The notes beneath the pieces are model-generated. The model saw nothing but the letters and a program-made list of their open reading frames with translations. It was not told the DNA's origin and made no database searches. Positions 54,901 through 64,000 of a stretch of DNA of 64,000 bases are shown here, one piece after another. Position numbers and translations under genes: made by a program. Location of the stretch: assembly GCF_013282725.1 (NCBI RefSeq), contig NZ_CP054043.1, positions 4,092,001 through 4,156,000 of the forward strand. Direction: 5' to 3'. The stretch comes from Yersinia mollaretii ATCC 43969 (lineage in GTDB: Bacteria > Pseudomonadota > Gammaproteobacteria > Enterobacterales > Enterobacteriaceae). The number at the start of each line of letters is the position of its first letter. Within the stretch, counting starts at the first letter, position 1.

Positions 54901-55227
54901 TTAAAGGTAAGTCACCGTCATCACTCCCAAGCTACGCTGTGGGTTCAGCCATTCCATGCGAGAAGAGGCTAAAATAGCGGGAAATTGGGAGATCAAGGGC
55001 ATTTTGCTGGAGAGAGTTTGTCTGTGAGTCTGTGTTTCACCATTACGGTAACAACTTGTCGTCATCGTTTGGCCAACTACAGCCGTATTGCATGGGCTTT
55101 CTACAATGGCTCCGTGGAATGTGATTGTGCCTGTCACTGACAGGTTAGATTGCGCACTACTTGCAGGAGAAGATATTACCCATGAAAACATTATTGCTAA
55201 TATAAATAGTACCCGACAATTACTCAT
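54901..55227 (-). CDS. Orphan type 1 fimbrial-subunit-like secreted protein
   Basis: This 108-residue protein has a signal peptide (MSNCRVLFILAIMFSWV, cleavage near ASSA-Q) and a short mature part starting SNLSVTGTITFHGAIVESPCNTA, which is the first strand pattern of fimbrial subunits, with two cysteines (SPC and SCY). It ends LGVMTVTYL, like a pilin C-terminal strand. It is shorter than true pilins (about 150-170), and no chaperone or usher gene is nearby. I choose ATG 55227 because GAGG lies upstream. Function unknown. Confidence 0.65.
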   Translation of the reverse strand: MSNCRVLFILAIMFSWVISSPASSAQSNLSVTGTITFHGAIVESPCNTAVVGQTMTTSCYRNGETQTHRQTLSSKMPLISQFPAILASSRMEWLNPQRSLGVMTVTYL

Positions 55228-55542
55228 AACCACCTCGACTCTCATGTCTGTCATTTTAAATGATAGAGGATTTCAAGCAGAGCAATGGAAATGATAGGGC
55301 ATTATTTATTGCCCTACTCGGCCTATAACTCACTAAAATACCTCGAAGAAGTGAATTATATTTCTTATCGGTGTATAACGATTAGGCAGGACTCCTACCT
55401 TGCCTAGGAAATATTCTCTATTTACGCTTTTTTCGTTTAATAATAAGTTTACTCGGTGTTATATCCTTTACTCATCGTAACCTTGAAAATCACCTTCACC
55501 TTGATAAATTATTGAAAAAAAATTTAATATCAGAGGCACCCC

Positions 55543-56526
55543 ATGACAAAAACAAACTTGATTACCGGCTTTTTGGGCTGCGGTAAAACCACCACTATTC
55601 GCCATTTGCTGTCACAGAAGCCAGAACATGAAAAATGGGCGGTTCTGGTCAATGAATTCGGTGAAATTGGTATTGATGGTGCGCTACTCGCAGACAGTGG
55701 TGCGGTATTAAAAGAGATACCGGGGGGGTGCATGTGTTGCGTTAATGGATTGCCGATGCAAGTGGGCTTGAATATGTTGCTGCAACAAACCAAACCCGAT
55801 CGGCTGTTAATCGAGCCGACGGGGTTGGGCCATCCCAAACAGATATTGTCATTATTAACTTCCGACACTTATCTGCCATGGATTGATTTACGCGCCACCC
55901 TTAGCCTGCTAGATGCCCGCCAGTTGAGTGAGCCTCGTTACACGGAGAATGAGAATTTCCGTGATCAATTAGCTGCCGCCGATATTATCGTGGCAAATAA
56001 GCAAGATACCTATAGCGCAGTAGATTACGCCGCACTACAGCAATGGCATGATCAACAGCCCGCTTCACGCCCACTCTATTATGCTGAACAGGGGAAAATT
56101 GATATTGCCCTGCTCGATACGCCACACAGTAATCATGATGAATTACCTGATGGTGCACATCATCACAGCTCGTCGCGACAAAAAGGGCTAGCAGCATTAA
56201 GTTTAAAAGGCACTGAGCCTTGGCGTCGGGCGTTAAATCAAGGTCAAGATTATCTGAGTTGTGGCTGGGTATTTAATGCTGATACTGTGTTTGATACGAT
56301 TCCACTCTTGGAGTGGGTGCGATTAAATCCCGTGGAGCGAGTCAAAGGGGTGATGCGTATTGCCGAGGGTACTCTGGTGGTTAATCGCCAAGGGGCTGAT
56401 TTGCAAATCGAGACACGCCAAATCCCCCCATTAGATAGCCGAATTGAACTGATTAGTGCAACTGAAGCCGACTGGAACAAATTACAGCATGAATTACTGA
56501 ATATTCGGTTATGTAAAGGGGTATAA
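55543..56526 (+). CDS. yeiR: CobW/COG0523 GTPase YeiR (zinc chaperone-like)
   Basis: The 327-residue GTPase has Walker A GFLGCGKTT (9-17), the metal site CMCC (Cys63, Cys65, Cys66 in GGCMCCVNGL), the guanine motif NKQD, and a C-terminal CobW_C domain (GWVFNADTVFDTIPLLEW, IRLCKGV). A His-rich loop (GAHHHSSSRQKG) precedes it. E. coli YeiR binds zinc and hydrolyses GTP. A role in zinc allocation is likely. It is followed by lpxT, as in E. coli. Confidence 0.92.
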   Translation: MTKTNLITGFLGCGKTTTIRHLLSQKPEHEKWAVLVNEFGEIGIDGALLADSGAVLKEIPGGCMCCVNGLPMQVGLNMLLQQTKPDRLLIEPTGLGHPKQILSLLTSDTYLPWIDLRATLSLLDARQLSEPRYTENENFRDQLAAADIIVANKQDTYSAVDYAALQQWHDQQPASRPLYYAEQGKIDIALLDTPHSNHDELPDGAHHHSSSRQKGLAALSLKGTEPWRRALNQGQDYLSCGWVFNADTVFDTIPLLEWVRLNPVERVKGVMRIAEGTLVVNRQGADLQIETRQIPPLDSRIELISATEADWNKLQHELLNIRLCKGV

Positions 56527-56583
56527 TGCGCCCCAATTTTTATTGCTTACACCATTCGTACATTGACATTTATAGGCCACCGC

Positions 56584-57285
56584 ATGACCCGTCGTCATTT
56601 ACCGACAATACTACTGCTCAACGTACTCGGGATAGCTCTATTTTTATCCTGGTATATCCCTGTGAATCACGGTTATTGGTTTAAAATAGATTCGGCAATA
56701 TTCTTCTATTTTAACCAACACCTGCTCTCCAGCCCTTCATTCCTGCATTTGGTGGCGATCACCAATAATCGCGCTTTTGATGTTATTTCGCTGATGTGTA
56801 TGGGGGCGCTCTACTTTTACTTCTATATGAAGGAGACATCTGCTGGCCGCCGCCGTCTGATCGTCACGGGATTTGTTATGCTGTTGACCGCCGTTGTCCT
56901 TAATCAATTAGGTCATCTGCTGCCAGTGTCGCATCCCAGCCCGACACTGACATTTGAGAATATCAATCGCGTCAGTGAATTAACGGGTATCCCGACCAAA
57001 GATGCCTCGAGCGACAGCTTCCCCGGTGACCATGGCATGATGTTGATGATTTTTGCCTGCTTTATGTTGCGCTATTTTTCTCGTGGAGCCTTTGCCATCG
57101 CCTCACTGATCGTGGTTATCTTCTCGTTGCCACGGGTAATGATTGGAGCGCATTGGTTCACTGATATTGCTGTCGGCTCGCTCTCGGTCGTGCTAGTGGG
57201 GACAAGTTGGATATTACTGACGCCATTAAGCGATAAGCTAATTAATGCCATCAACCGCCGTTTGCCTGGGGCAAATAGCCAGTAG
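56584..57285 (+). CDS. lpxT: Lipid A 1-diphosphate synthase LpxT
   Basis: LpxT moves a phosphate from undecaprenyl diphosphate to lipid A at the 1-position on the periplasmic face. The 233-residue PAP2 protein shows six spans and the motifs SHPSPTLTFENINRVSEL, DSFPGDHGMM and PRVMIGAHWFTDIAVGS with the catalytic histidines. The start is ATG 56584; a TTG at 56563 is less likely. It matches E. coli YeiU in order and length. Together with ybjG it gives two enzymes that draw on the undecaprenyl diphosphate pool. Confidence 0.92.
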   Translation: MTRRHLPTILLLNVLGIALFLSWYIPVNHGYWFKIDSAIFFYFNQHLLSSPSFLHLVAITNNRAFDVISLMCMGALYFYFYMKETSAGRRRLIVTGFVMLLTAVVLNQLGHLLPVSHPSPTLTFENINRVSELTGIPTKDASSDSFPGDHGMMLMIFACFMLRYFSRGAFAIASLIVVIFSLPRVMIGAHWFTDIAVGSLSVVLVGTSWILLTPLSDKLINAINRRLPGANSQ

Positions 57286-57661
57286 CCGCGCCCATTCGAT
57301 ATTGAGGCAAAAACGTTTTTTTTGCCTCTTTCCTCATTAACGTTTCCCCTCATTTATTATCACCAAACGGTTACAAATTCATCTATTCCGCTTTAATATA
57401 AAATATTACATTATGTTACATTAACATTTAGTAAAGTAATGGCTACAAAAGCGCTCGCCTTTTATTAATCATTACGGTAATCTCAAAAACGTTTGTGCTC
57501 GGATATCAGTATTTTCACCGCTGTCCTGATTAATATTGTGCGTTCCAGCACATTTATTCGGTTAAGTGATTGTCTCATCAGACCACAAGCCATAATCTCG
57601 ATTCGTTTGGCAATTTTGGTAGCGACATCCGTCGTAAGGACAGCAAGGGAAAACAACAACA
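57286..57661 (+). other. Long leader region of mepS
   Basis: The 376-bp gap between lpxT and mepS holds no gene and must include the mepS promoter, probably near the AT-rich 57390-57430. I recognise no operator. Confidence 0.35.
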
Positions 57662-58246
57662 ATGGTCAAGTCTCAACCTATTATGAGATATATTCTGCGG
57701 GTAATTCCTGCGGTTGCAGTAGCGGTAATGTTATCCGCGTGTAGTTCACCACAGACTTCGAACTTAAATAATTCGCAAACTGAGATGCGTGCAGTTAATG
57801 ACAAAGATGGGCTTTTACTGCAAGCCTCTCAGGATGAATTCGAAGCAATGGTGCGCAACGTTGACGTCAAGTCGAAGATTTTAGAACAGTATGCAGGGTG
57901 GAAAGGGGTTCGTTATCGTTTAGGCGGTAGCACCAAGCGCGGGATTGATTGTTCCGCCTTTGTACAAACCACTTTCCGTGAACAATTTGGTATGGATTTA
58001 CCGCGCTCGACCTCTGAGCAGCAAGATCTCGGTAAAAAAATCCAGCGAACTAAATTGCGCCCCGGTGATTTGGTGCTGTTCCGAGCAGGATCGACTGGTC
58101 GCCATGTCGGTATCTATCTAGGTAACGATAAATTTGTTCATGCCTCGACCAGTGTCGGTGTGACAATATCGAGCCTAAATGAAGATTATTGGAATAAGCG
58201 TTATCGCGATGGACGCCGAGTGCTAAGTAGCGGTTCACGCAGCTAG
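57662..58246 (+). CDS. mepS: Murein DD-endopeptidase MepS (Spr)
   Basis: MepS cuts D-Ala-mDAP crosslinks to make room for new peptidoglycan. The 194-residue lipoprotein has the lipobox LSAC (Cys27) and an NlpC/P60 domain with catalytic Cys97 (GIDCSAF), His148 (GRHVGIYLG) and His160 (FVHAS). Length and the N-terminus MVKSQPI match Spr (188). A strong terminator follows. In E. coli it is degraded by NlpI-Prc; those genes are not in the window. Confidence 0.95.
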   Translation: MVKSQPIMRYILRVIPAVAVAVMLSACSSPQTSNLNNSQTEMRAVNDKDGLLLQASQDEFEAMVRNVDVKSKILEQYAGWKGVRYRLGGSTKRGIDCSAFVQTTFREQFGMDLPRSTSEQQDLGKKIQRTKLRPGDLVLFRAGSTGRHVGIYLGNDKFVHASTSVGVTISSLNEDYWNKRYRDGRRVLSSGSRS

Positions 58247-58289
58247 CAAATTTTTATTCCTGTTGTCCGAGATACCAAACGAAATGCTA

Positions 58290-58316
58290 AAACGCTGCCA
58301 CTGGCAGCGTTTTTTA
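58290..58316 (+). terminator. mepS terminator
   Basis: AAACGCTGCCA/TGGCAGCGTTTT stem followed by TTTATT. Confidence 0.85.
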
Positions 58317-58725
58317 TTGCCTGATGTGGACTATTTCCCCCTCTACCCCCAATTCTGATCTGTTTGTAGGAATTCTCTTTTTTTGCTGAAAACAGCGAAA
58401 CTCAAGAATTATCTGTGTAAGATGCGCACCTATTAACCAAGACTCTACTGGCACCAAGGCATATCTACCAACGATTATCCTTTATAAGAATATGTATATT
58501 GCATTAATAATCTGAAAATTTGTTTTACTGGAATATATCAGTGAACATCTATTTCACTTATTTGATGCATTTAGTGAGCATCTTTTCTTTATATTGGGTT
58601 AGATTGAAATTCAATTTGATAAGCTAATTAATGTCGATAAAGCCCACTGGCAAACTGGTAGCGCGGCGCTGCTAACTTACTTATACTCGTACCACTTTAT
58701 CGAACATGCTGAGGAGCGGCGTCAC
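58317..58725. other. Gene-free upstream region of pdeN
   Basis: About 410 AT-rich bases with no credible gene; the pdeN promoter must be here. GAGGAG near 58711-58716 is the ribosome site for pdeN. Confidence 0.35.
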
Positions 58726-60288
58726 ATGGGTTCAAGCAGTGCTTTCTCACGCAATATTCTATCCAGACGCCATCTTGTAAAAAAAAGTGTCATACTTGCA
58801 CTCTGTTTTTTTATTTGTTTTGTCATTATTACGTTGTCATTACTTTATCGCAGCAGCGAGCGTAAATTAACAACACAAAGTGATCACATTATCTCCTACT
58901 CCTCCCAGTTCCTGAATGAACTGACGACCACGATGTCTCAGCTTATACCACTGAGCAACAAGAGCTGTGAGCAAGCCAGCTCCGCGCTTCACTATCGAGC
59001 CGCATTTACTAATGGTGTCAGGGCATTCTTATTGGTGAGAAATGATATTGCTTATTGCTCTTCGGCAACGGGTAATATGCATGTCCCGGTCAGCGTGTTA
59101 TATCCCGAACTTAATGTCACCCAGCCGCTAGATTTTAAAATTCAGCAAGGCACACCTATGATGCCAAGCAAACCAGCCATTGGTGTTTGGCTGCGAGAGG
59201 CCGGTCGCGGTAATACCGGCGTATTAGCTACGCTGGAATTAACTTTGCACCCCTATTTGTTAATGAATTATTCTGATAATCAAGTCAACGGTTTAGCCAT
59301 TATTATCGATGAATTAGCAGTCACAACTTTTGATTCTAAAGTCATACCGATCAGCCAGTTACCTACTAGGGCAGCCCGTGAAGTGCAATTACCCGGCTAC
59401 CCAATTAAAGTCTTGATCTACCATACCAGTTTGACTGCGGATGATATTCGCATGACATTATTGGGCGGGCTGTTACTGGCAGGTTTGGTCGGGATTTTGG
59501 CTTATTATATTTTAATTGCCAGCCAAAGTGCTGAAGCGGAAATTTTGCGCGGTATTCGCCGTGGTGAATTCTTTGTTGAATATCAGCCAGTGTTTCGTTC
59601 ACATGATCGCACAATATCTGGTCTGGAAGCACTCATTCGCTGGCAGCACCCAATTGAAGGGCGAATCTCACCGGACCTCTTTATTCCCTATGCAGAAGCT
59701 CAACATCTGATACAACCACTCACCCGGCATTTATTTGAGTTGATTATCAGGGACTGTGAGTTAATGGCGCACCACATTCCAGTCGGCACCAAGCTAGCTT
59801 TCAATATTTCCCCAGTCCATCTGGCAGATGACGATTTCCGCAAAGATGTCTCCCATATGTTGCAGCAATTAAATACCGATATCTTTGCGCCCGTATTTGA
59901 GATCACTGAGCGGGGCATGGTTGAAGAGGAGTTAGCCATTAAGCAATTTGCCTGGATGCGTTCACAAGGCGTGCAAATCGCCGTCGATGACTTTGGTACC
60001 GGTCATAGCGCCCTGATCTATTTAGAACGTTTTACGTTAGATTATATTAAAATTGATCGTGGGTTTGTCAGCACTATCGGCGTGAATACGGTGGCGGCAC
60101 CAGTATTAGATGCCGTATTAATGTTGGCGAAGAAACTGAATATTGAAACTGTCGCCGAAGGGGTTGAGACTGAACAGCAACTCCACTATTTGGCGCAGCA
60201 CAGCGTAAACTACCTGCAAGGTTATTTACTCAGCAAGCCGTTGTCTGTTGAGGCTTTAATCACATTTTGTCATAAACAAAATAGCTAA
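58726..60288 (+). CDS. pdeN: CSS-motif EAL cyclic-di-GMP phosphodiesterase PdeN (Rtn)
   Basis: The 520-residue inner membrane protein has a first span (residues 20-42), a periplasmic CSS domain with CSS at 111-113, a second span (about 245-265) and a cytoplasmic EAL domain. The EAL motif is complete (E301-A-L; then NISP, ITERG, VDDFGTGHSAL, IKIDRGFV, ETVAEGVE), so it should be active. CSS cysteines are the redox switch of this family, linked to DsbA. Order mepS-pdeN-yejA equals E. coli. Confidence 0.92.
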   Translation: MGSSSAFSRNILSRRHLVKKSVILALCFFICFVIITLSLLYRSSERKLTTQSDHIISYSSQFLNELTTTMSQLIPLSNKSCEQASSALHYRAAFTNGVRAFLLVRNDIAYCSSATGNMHVPVSVLYPELNVTQPLDFKIQQGTPMMPSKPAIGVWLREAGRGNTGVLATLELTLHPYLLMNYSDNQVNGLAIIIDELAVTTFDSKVIPISQLPTRAAREVQLPGYPIKVLIYHTSLTADDIRMTLLGGLLLAGLVGILAYYILIASQSAEAEILRGIRRGEFFVEYQPVFRSHDRTISGLEALIRWQHPIEGRISPDLFIPYAEAQHLIQPLTRHLFELIIRDCELMAHHIPVGTKLAFNISPVHLADDDFRKDVSHMLQQLNTDIFAPVFEITERGMVEEELAIKQFAWMRSQGVQIAVDDFGTGHSALIYLERFTLDYIKIDRGFVSTIGVNTVAAPVLDAVLMLAKKLNIETVAEGVETEQQLHYLAQHSVNYLQGYLLSKPLSVEALITFCHKQNS

Positions 60289-60289
60289 C

Positions 60290-60400
60290 AAAAAACAGTC
60301 CAAAAATCATTGGTACAATACTCAAACAGCCATGATTCAGGTCAGTAATTCGAGTCAATGACCACAGCTAGCATCGCTGAAGTTTAAAGTCTGGTAGAGA
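60290..60400. repeat. Degenerate copy of the palindromic element
   Basis: Between pdeN and yejA the segments CAGGTCAGTAATTCGAGT and CACAGCTAGCATCGCTG align loosely with the core and right arm of the arrays at 27.5 and 29.4 kb. Most pairing is lost, so it looks like an old copy. Confidence 0.45.
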
Positions 60401-60494
60401 TTATTGGCTTAATGTTTGCTTTACGCCCCTGCAAACTGGTAATTTCATTTAAGATTATTGTTATCTGAATGAATTGCAGGAGATCACCACGAAT

Positions 60495-62303
60495 ATGTTG
60501 TTACGCCTATTTGCTGCCTTGGCGCTTTCGGCCCTGAGTTTTGGCCTACAGGCTGAAACTATTAAAGAGGGGGCATCTTTTGCCATACTGGGCGAACCTA
60601 AGTATTCATCAGATTTTAGCCATTTCGATTATGTTAATCCGGCGGCTCCCAAAGGCGGCGATATTACGTTAGCCACCATTGGCACCTTTGATAATTTCAA
60701 CCGCTATGCCTTACGTGGCAACGCGGCCATCCGCACTGAAAGGCTGTATGATTCGCTATTTGGCACCTCAGATGATGAGATTGGGAGCTATTACCCATTA
60801 ATTGCAGAATCTGCGCGTTATGCCCCCGACTTCAGTTGGATTGAAGTGGATATTAATCCCCGCGCCCGCTTTCATGATGACACGCCTATTACCGCGCAGG
60901 ATGTTGCCTTCACCTTCAATAAATTCATGACCGAGGGCGTTCCACAATTTCGTATCGTCTATAAAGGTGTGCAGGTTAAAGCCATCTCCCGCCTGACGGT
61001 ACGTTTTGAATTCCCCGAACCCAATAAAGATAAAATGCTGGGCCTGTTTGGTTTGCCCGTCATGCCAGCGCATTTCTGGAAAGACCATAAGCTGAGTGAC
61101 CCGCTGAGTAAGCCGCCGGTTGGCAGCGGCCCTTATCGCATCGGTAAATACAAAATGGGCCAGTTTGTCACCTATGATCGAGTGAGAAATTACTGGGCTG
61201 CTAACTTACCGGTCAATCGGGGCCAGTATAATTTTGACACTATCCGCTATGACTACTATTTAGATGACAAAGTGGCGCTGGAGGCATTTAAAGCCGGGGC
61301 CTTTGATTTCCGCGAAGAGACCTCGCCGAAAAGTTGGGCCACCCAATACGCGGGCGGCAACTTTGCGAAAAACTATATTATTAAGCAGGATATTGTCGAT
61401 AACTCCGCACAAAATACCCGTTGGTTGGCATTTAATGTCCAGCGCCCTATTTTTAGTGACCGACGAGTTCGCCAAGCACTGACACTGGCGTTTGACTTCG
61501 ACTGGATGAATAAAGCCTTCTATTTCAACAGTTATCAACGCACCAATAGTTTCTTCCAGAATACCGAATATGCGGCCAAGGGGTATCCAGACAGCGCGGA
61601 GCTAGCTTGGCTGGCCCCACTTAAAGGAAAAATACCGCCAGAAGTGTTCACCCAAATTTATCAGCCGCCACAAACTGATGGCAGCGGTAATGCGCGCGAT
61701 AATTTGCTAAAAGCGCGCGAATTACTGAGCGAGGCGGGCTGGGAAGTCAAAAATCAGCAGTTAGTTAACAGCAAAACCGGCAAGCCCTTTGAGTTTGAAT
61801 TGCTGTTATTGAGCGGCAGTAACTTCCAATATGTTCAGCCGTTCAAACACAATTTGCAGCGCTTGGGCATTACCATGAAAATCCGCGAGGTGGACAGCTC
61901 TCAGTTTGTTAACCGCCTGCGCAGTCGGGATTACGATATGATCCCCACAGTTTACGCCGCCTTCCCCTACCCTAGCCCGAATCTGCAAATTTTTTGGGGC
62001 TCAGCTTATGTTGACTCCACCTATAACGCCTCTGGCATTAAAGATCCGGCCATCGATGAATTGATTGCCCAAATCATCAAGCATCAAGATCAACCGGAGG
62101 CACTGCTCTCTCTGGGCCGTGCCCTTGACCGAGTGTTGACGTGGAACCAACTGATGATTCCAATGTGGTACTCCAATCATAGCCGCTTTGCGTATTGGGA
62201 TAAGTTCTCAATGCCAGCGGAACGCCCCACCTATACGCTAGGGTTTGATAGCTGGTGGTTTGATGTCAACAAGGCAGCTCGCCTGCCAACAGAACGCCAA
62301 TAG
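60495..62303 (+). CDS. yejA: Peptide-type ABC transporter binding protein YejA
   Basis: YejA is the periplasmic binding protein of the YejABEF importer, linked in E. coli to microcin C uptake and in other bacteria to peptide uptake. The 602-residue protein (ATG 60495) has a signal peptide (MLLRLFAALALSALSFGLQA) and an SBP_bac_5 domain: SFAILGEPKYSSDFSHFDYVNPAAPKGG, YVNPAAPKGGDITLATIGTF, IEVDINPRARFHDDTPITAQDVAFTF, VGSGPYRIGKY. GGAG lies 12 bp upstream of the ATG; a TTG at 60474 is less likely. yejB follows after 9 bp. Confidence 0.93.
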   Translation: MLLRLFAALALSALSFGLQAETIKEGASFAILGEPKYSSDFSHFDYVNPAAPKGGDITLATIGTFDNFNRYALRGNAAIRTERLYDSLFGTSDDEIGSYYPLIAESARYAPDFSWIEVDINPRARFHDDTPITAQDVAFTFNKFMTEGVPQFRIVYKGVQVKAISRLTVRFEFPEPNKDKMLGLFGLPVMPAHFWKDHKLSDPLSKPPVGSGPYRIGKYKMGQFVTYDRVRNYWAANLPVNRGQYNFDTIRYDYYLDDKVALEAFKAGAFDFREETSPKSWATQYAGGNFAKNYIIKQDIVDNSAQNTRWLAFNVQRPIFSDRRVRQALTLAFDFDWMNKAFYFNSYQRTNSFFQNTEYAAKGYPDSAELAWLAPLKGKIPPEVFTQIYQPPQTDGSGNARDNLLKARELLSEAGWEVKNQQLVNSKTGKPFEFELLLLSGSNFQYVQPFKHNLQRLGITMKIREVDSSQFVNRLRSRDYDMIPTVYAAFPYPSPNLQIFWGSAYVDSTYNASGIKDPAIDELIAQIIKHQDQPEALLSLGRALDRVLTWNQLMIPMWYSNHSRFAYWDKFSMPAERPTYTLGFDSWWFDVNKAARLPTERQ

Positions 62304-62312
62304 GGGGCTGTT

Positions 62313-63413
62313 GTGGGCGCATATTTATTACGGCGGCTATTGCTGATCATTCCCACCTTGTGGGCGATTATCACCATCAACTTTTTTATTGTACAGATTG
62401 CACCCGGAGGACCCGTTGATCAGGCGATAGCCAATATTGAACTGGGCCACTCCAGCGGCTATAGCACCGGTGGCGGTGATGGCGGATTGGGTGGCGCAAA
62501 AGTGGGCTTGAACGCGGCACAAGTGGGTGATAGCAACTATCGCGGCTCACGTGGATTAGACCCGGAAGTGATCGCCGAAATCAAACAGCGCTTTGGTTTT
62601 GATAAGCCGCTGCACCAGCGCTATTTCGATATGCTGTGGAGCTACGTGCGCTTTGATTTCGGCGACAGCCTGTTCCGTGGCGAGTCAGTTATGTCGCTGA
62701 TTAAACACAGTTTGCCAGTCTCTATCTCACTCGGGCTATGGAGCACGCTGATTATTTATCTGGTCTCTATTCCCTTGGGGATTAGAAAAGCGGTGCGCAA
62801 CGGCAGCGCCTTTGATAACTGGAGCAGCGCCTTAATTATTGTCGGCTACGCTATCCCTTCGTTTTTATTTGCTATTTTACTGGTAGTGCTGTTTTCCGGT
62901 GGCAGCTATTTCGACCTTTTCCCCCTGCGCGGGCTGACCTCCAGCAACTGGGACACCCTACCGTGGTACGGTAAAATCACCGATTATCTATGGCATATCA
63001 CCCTGCCCGTATTGGCAACAGTGATTGGCGGCTTCGCTACATTGACGATGCTGACTAAAAACTCCTTCCTCGATGAGATCCGCAAGCAATATGTGGTGAC
63101 AGCTCGCGCTAAAGGGCTACCCGAGGAGAAGATTCTGTATCGCCATGTGTTCCGCAATGCCATGTTGCTGGTGATCGCCGGTTTCCCCGCCACCTTTATC
63201 AGTATGTTTTTCACCGGTTCGCTATTGATCGAAGTGATGTTTTCACTGAATGGCTTAGGGCTACTGGGCTATGAAGCCACACTACAGCGAGATTATCCGG
63301 TGATGTTTGGCACCCTTTATATTTTCACCCTGATTGGTTTGCTGCTGAATATTATTAGCGATATCACCTATACCTTGGTTGACCCACGGATCGATTTTGA
63401 GGGCCGCCAATAA
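62313..63413 (+). CDS. yejB: Peptide-type ABC transporter permease YejB
   Basis: The 366-residue permease starts at GTG ([24 protein letters not shown]) and has six spans of the DppB/OppB type. A glycine-rich insert ([21 protein letters not shown], about residues 46-66) follows the first span and is typical of YejB. The permease loop is [30 protein letters not shown]. Its stop TAA shares its last base with the yejE ATG. Confidence 0.94.
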   Translation: MGAYLLRRLLLIIPTLWAIITINFFIVQIAPGGPVDQAIANIELGHSSGYSTGGGDGGLGGAKVGLNAAQVGDSNYRGSRGLDPEVIAEIKQRFGFDKPLHQRYFDMLWSYVRFDFGDSLFRGESVMSLIKHSLPVSISLGLWSTLIIYLVSIPLGIRKAVRNGSAFDNWSSALIIVGYAIPSFLFAILLVVLFSGGSYFDLFPLRGLTSSNWDTLPWYGKITDYLWHITLPVLATVIGGFATLTMLTKNSFLDEIRKQYVVTARAKGLPEEKILYRHVFRNAMLLVIAGFPATFISMFFTGSLLIEVMFSLNGLGLLGYEATLQRDYPVMFGTLYIFTLIGLLLNIISDITYTLVDPRIDFEGRQ

Positions 63414-64000
63414 TGATACGGTTAAGTGCGATTAATCAGGCCCGCTGGGCGCGTTTCCGCCAGAATCGCCGTGGCTACTGGTCACTGTGGATCTTCCTGA
63501 CGCTGTTTATTATCAGCTTGTTTGCCGAGCTACTCGCCAATGACAAACCTCTGCTGGTGAACTATCAGGGCAAGATCTACATGCCCTTTATGGTCAATTA
63601 CAGTGAGTCTACCTTTGGCGGAATTTTAACCACGGCAGCCGATTACCAAGACCCCTATGTGCTTGACCGCATTAAAAATAATGGTTGGGCGATTTGGGCA
63701 CCCATCCGTTTTAGTAATAACACCATCAATTTTGCCACGGATGTACCCTTCCCTTCACCGCCCAGTCGTACCAATTTATTGGGCACTGACAGTACTGGTG
63801 GTGATGTATTGACCAAAGTAATTTATGGATTCCGTATTTCGCTGCTATTTGGCCTGACGTTGACCCTATTCTCCAGTGTGATTGGTATCTGTGCTGGGGC
63901 GATACAGGGCTATTACGGCGGGAAAATTGATCTGCTGGGCCAGCGATTTATTGAGGTTTGGTCGGGGATGCCAACCCTGTTTTTGGTGATTTTACTCTCC
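63413..64000 (+). CDS. yejE: Peptide-type ABC transporter permease YejE (partial, 3' cut by window)
   Basis: The reading frame is open from ATG 63413 to the window end (196 codons) and starts [21 protein letters not shown], with the first span YWSLWIFLTLFIISLFAELLA. Then come the periplasmic segment (YQGKIYMPFMVNYSESTFGG), the conserved NLLGTDSTGGDVLTKVIYGFRISLLFGL and the start of the permease domain. It overlaps yejB by one base. The remaining part and the ATPase YejF lie beyond the window. Confidence 0.93.
   Translation, partial: MIRLSAINQARWARFRQNRRGYWSLWIFLTLFIISLFAELLANDKPLLVNYQGKIYMPFMVNYSESTFGGILTTAADYQDPYVLDRIKNNGWAIWAPIRFSNNTINFATDVPFPSPPSRTNLLGTDSTGGDVLTKVIYGFRISLLFGLTLTLFSSVIGICAGAIQGYYGGKIDLLGQRFIEVWSGMPTLFLVILLS

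Noticed and set aside
1..64000. tRNA, rRNA, prophage or transposase genes
   Set aside because: None recognised. Only RybB is supported as an RNA gene, and the mobile features are non-coding palindromic repeats.

Overview
The window is chromosomal DNA of an enterobacterium, most likely a Yersinia of the enterocolitica/environmental group rather than Escherichia. The basis is protein resemblance to known families, a deoC-deoR-sdaC-sdaB arrangement, reverse-transsulfuration genes, and a family of extragenic palindromic elements sitting against stop codons. No rRNA, tRNA, prophage, CRISPR array or transposase gene is visible. Species assignment is inference only.

Layout: (1) 0.4-12.9 kb follows the E. 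coli 19-min region: artJ, rlmC, ybjO, the putrescine importer potFGHI, ybjN, ybjC, grxA, ybjL, the sigma-E sRNA RybB, and two tandem PAP2 phosphatases (the second is ybjG) behind a perfect PmrA box. nfsA and rimK, which lie between ybjC and ybjN in E. coli, are absent. (2) 13.1-19.8 kb: deoC, deoR, a 1-kb AT-rich gap, the serine transporter/deaminase pair sdaC-sdaB, and dacC. (3) 20-29.2 kb is an accessory sulfur-centred block: cystathionine beta-synthase and gamma-lyase, an orphan antitoxin-like regulator with a truncated partner and a 23-bp palindrome, a dioxygenase-metQ-metN-metI operon, a HAD phosphatase and a glutathione S-transferase. Two tandem arrays of palindromic elements lie here. 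(4) 29.6-43.3 kb follows the E. coli 48-min region: a CirA-like receptor, lysP, yeiE, a small membrane protein, a frameshifted NlpC/P60 lipoprotein gene, yeiH, nfo, and fruBKA with two Cra boxes. (5) 43.5-49.9 kb: a Nudix hydrolase, a TorY/TorC-like pentahaem cytochrome with a TMAO/biotin-sulfoxide-type reductase, yeiW and mtr. (6) 50-64 kb: efpL (yeiP), the uxuA / uxuB(yeiQ) / uxuR hexuronate module with three matching operator candidates, an orphan fimbrial-type protein, yeiR, lpxT, mepS, pdeN, and yejA-yejB-yejE, with yejE cut by the window end.

Themes: import and catabolism of amines, amino acids and sugars (putrescine, arginine, lysine, serine, tryptophan, fructose, hexuronates, deoxyribose, peptides), envelope lipid phosphate chemistry (two PAP2 enzymes, LpxT, DacC, MepS), and sulfur amino acid turnover. 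The window joins two segments that are far apart in E. coli; the sulfur block lies at the junction. The most interesting non-gene structure is the repeat family. Its copies have different stem sequences that keep pairing, and they lie on or within 1-2 nt of the stop codons of rlmC, the CirA-like gene, efpL and uxuA.
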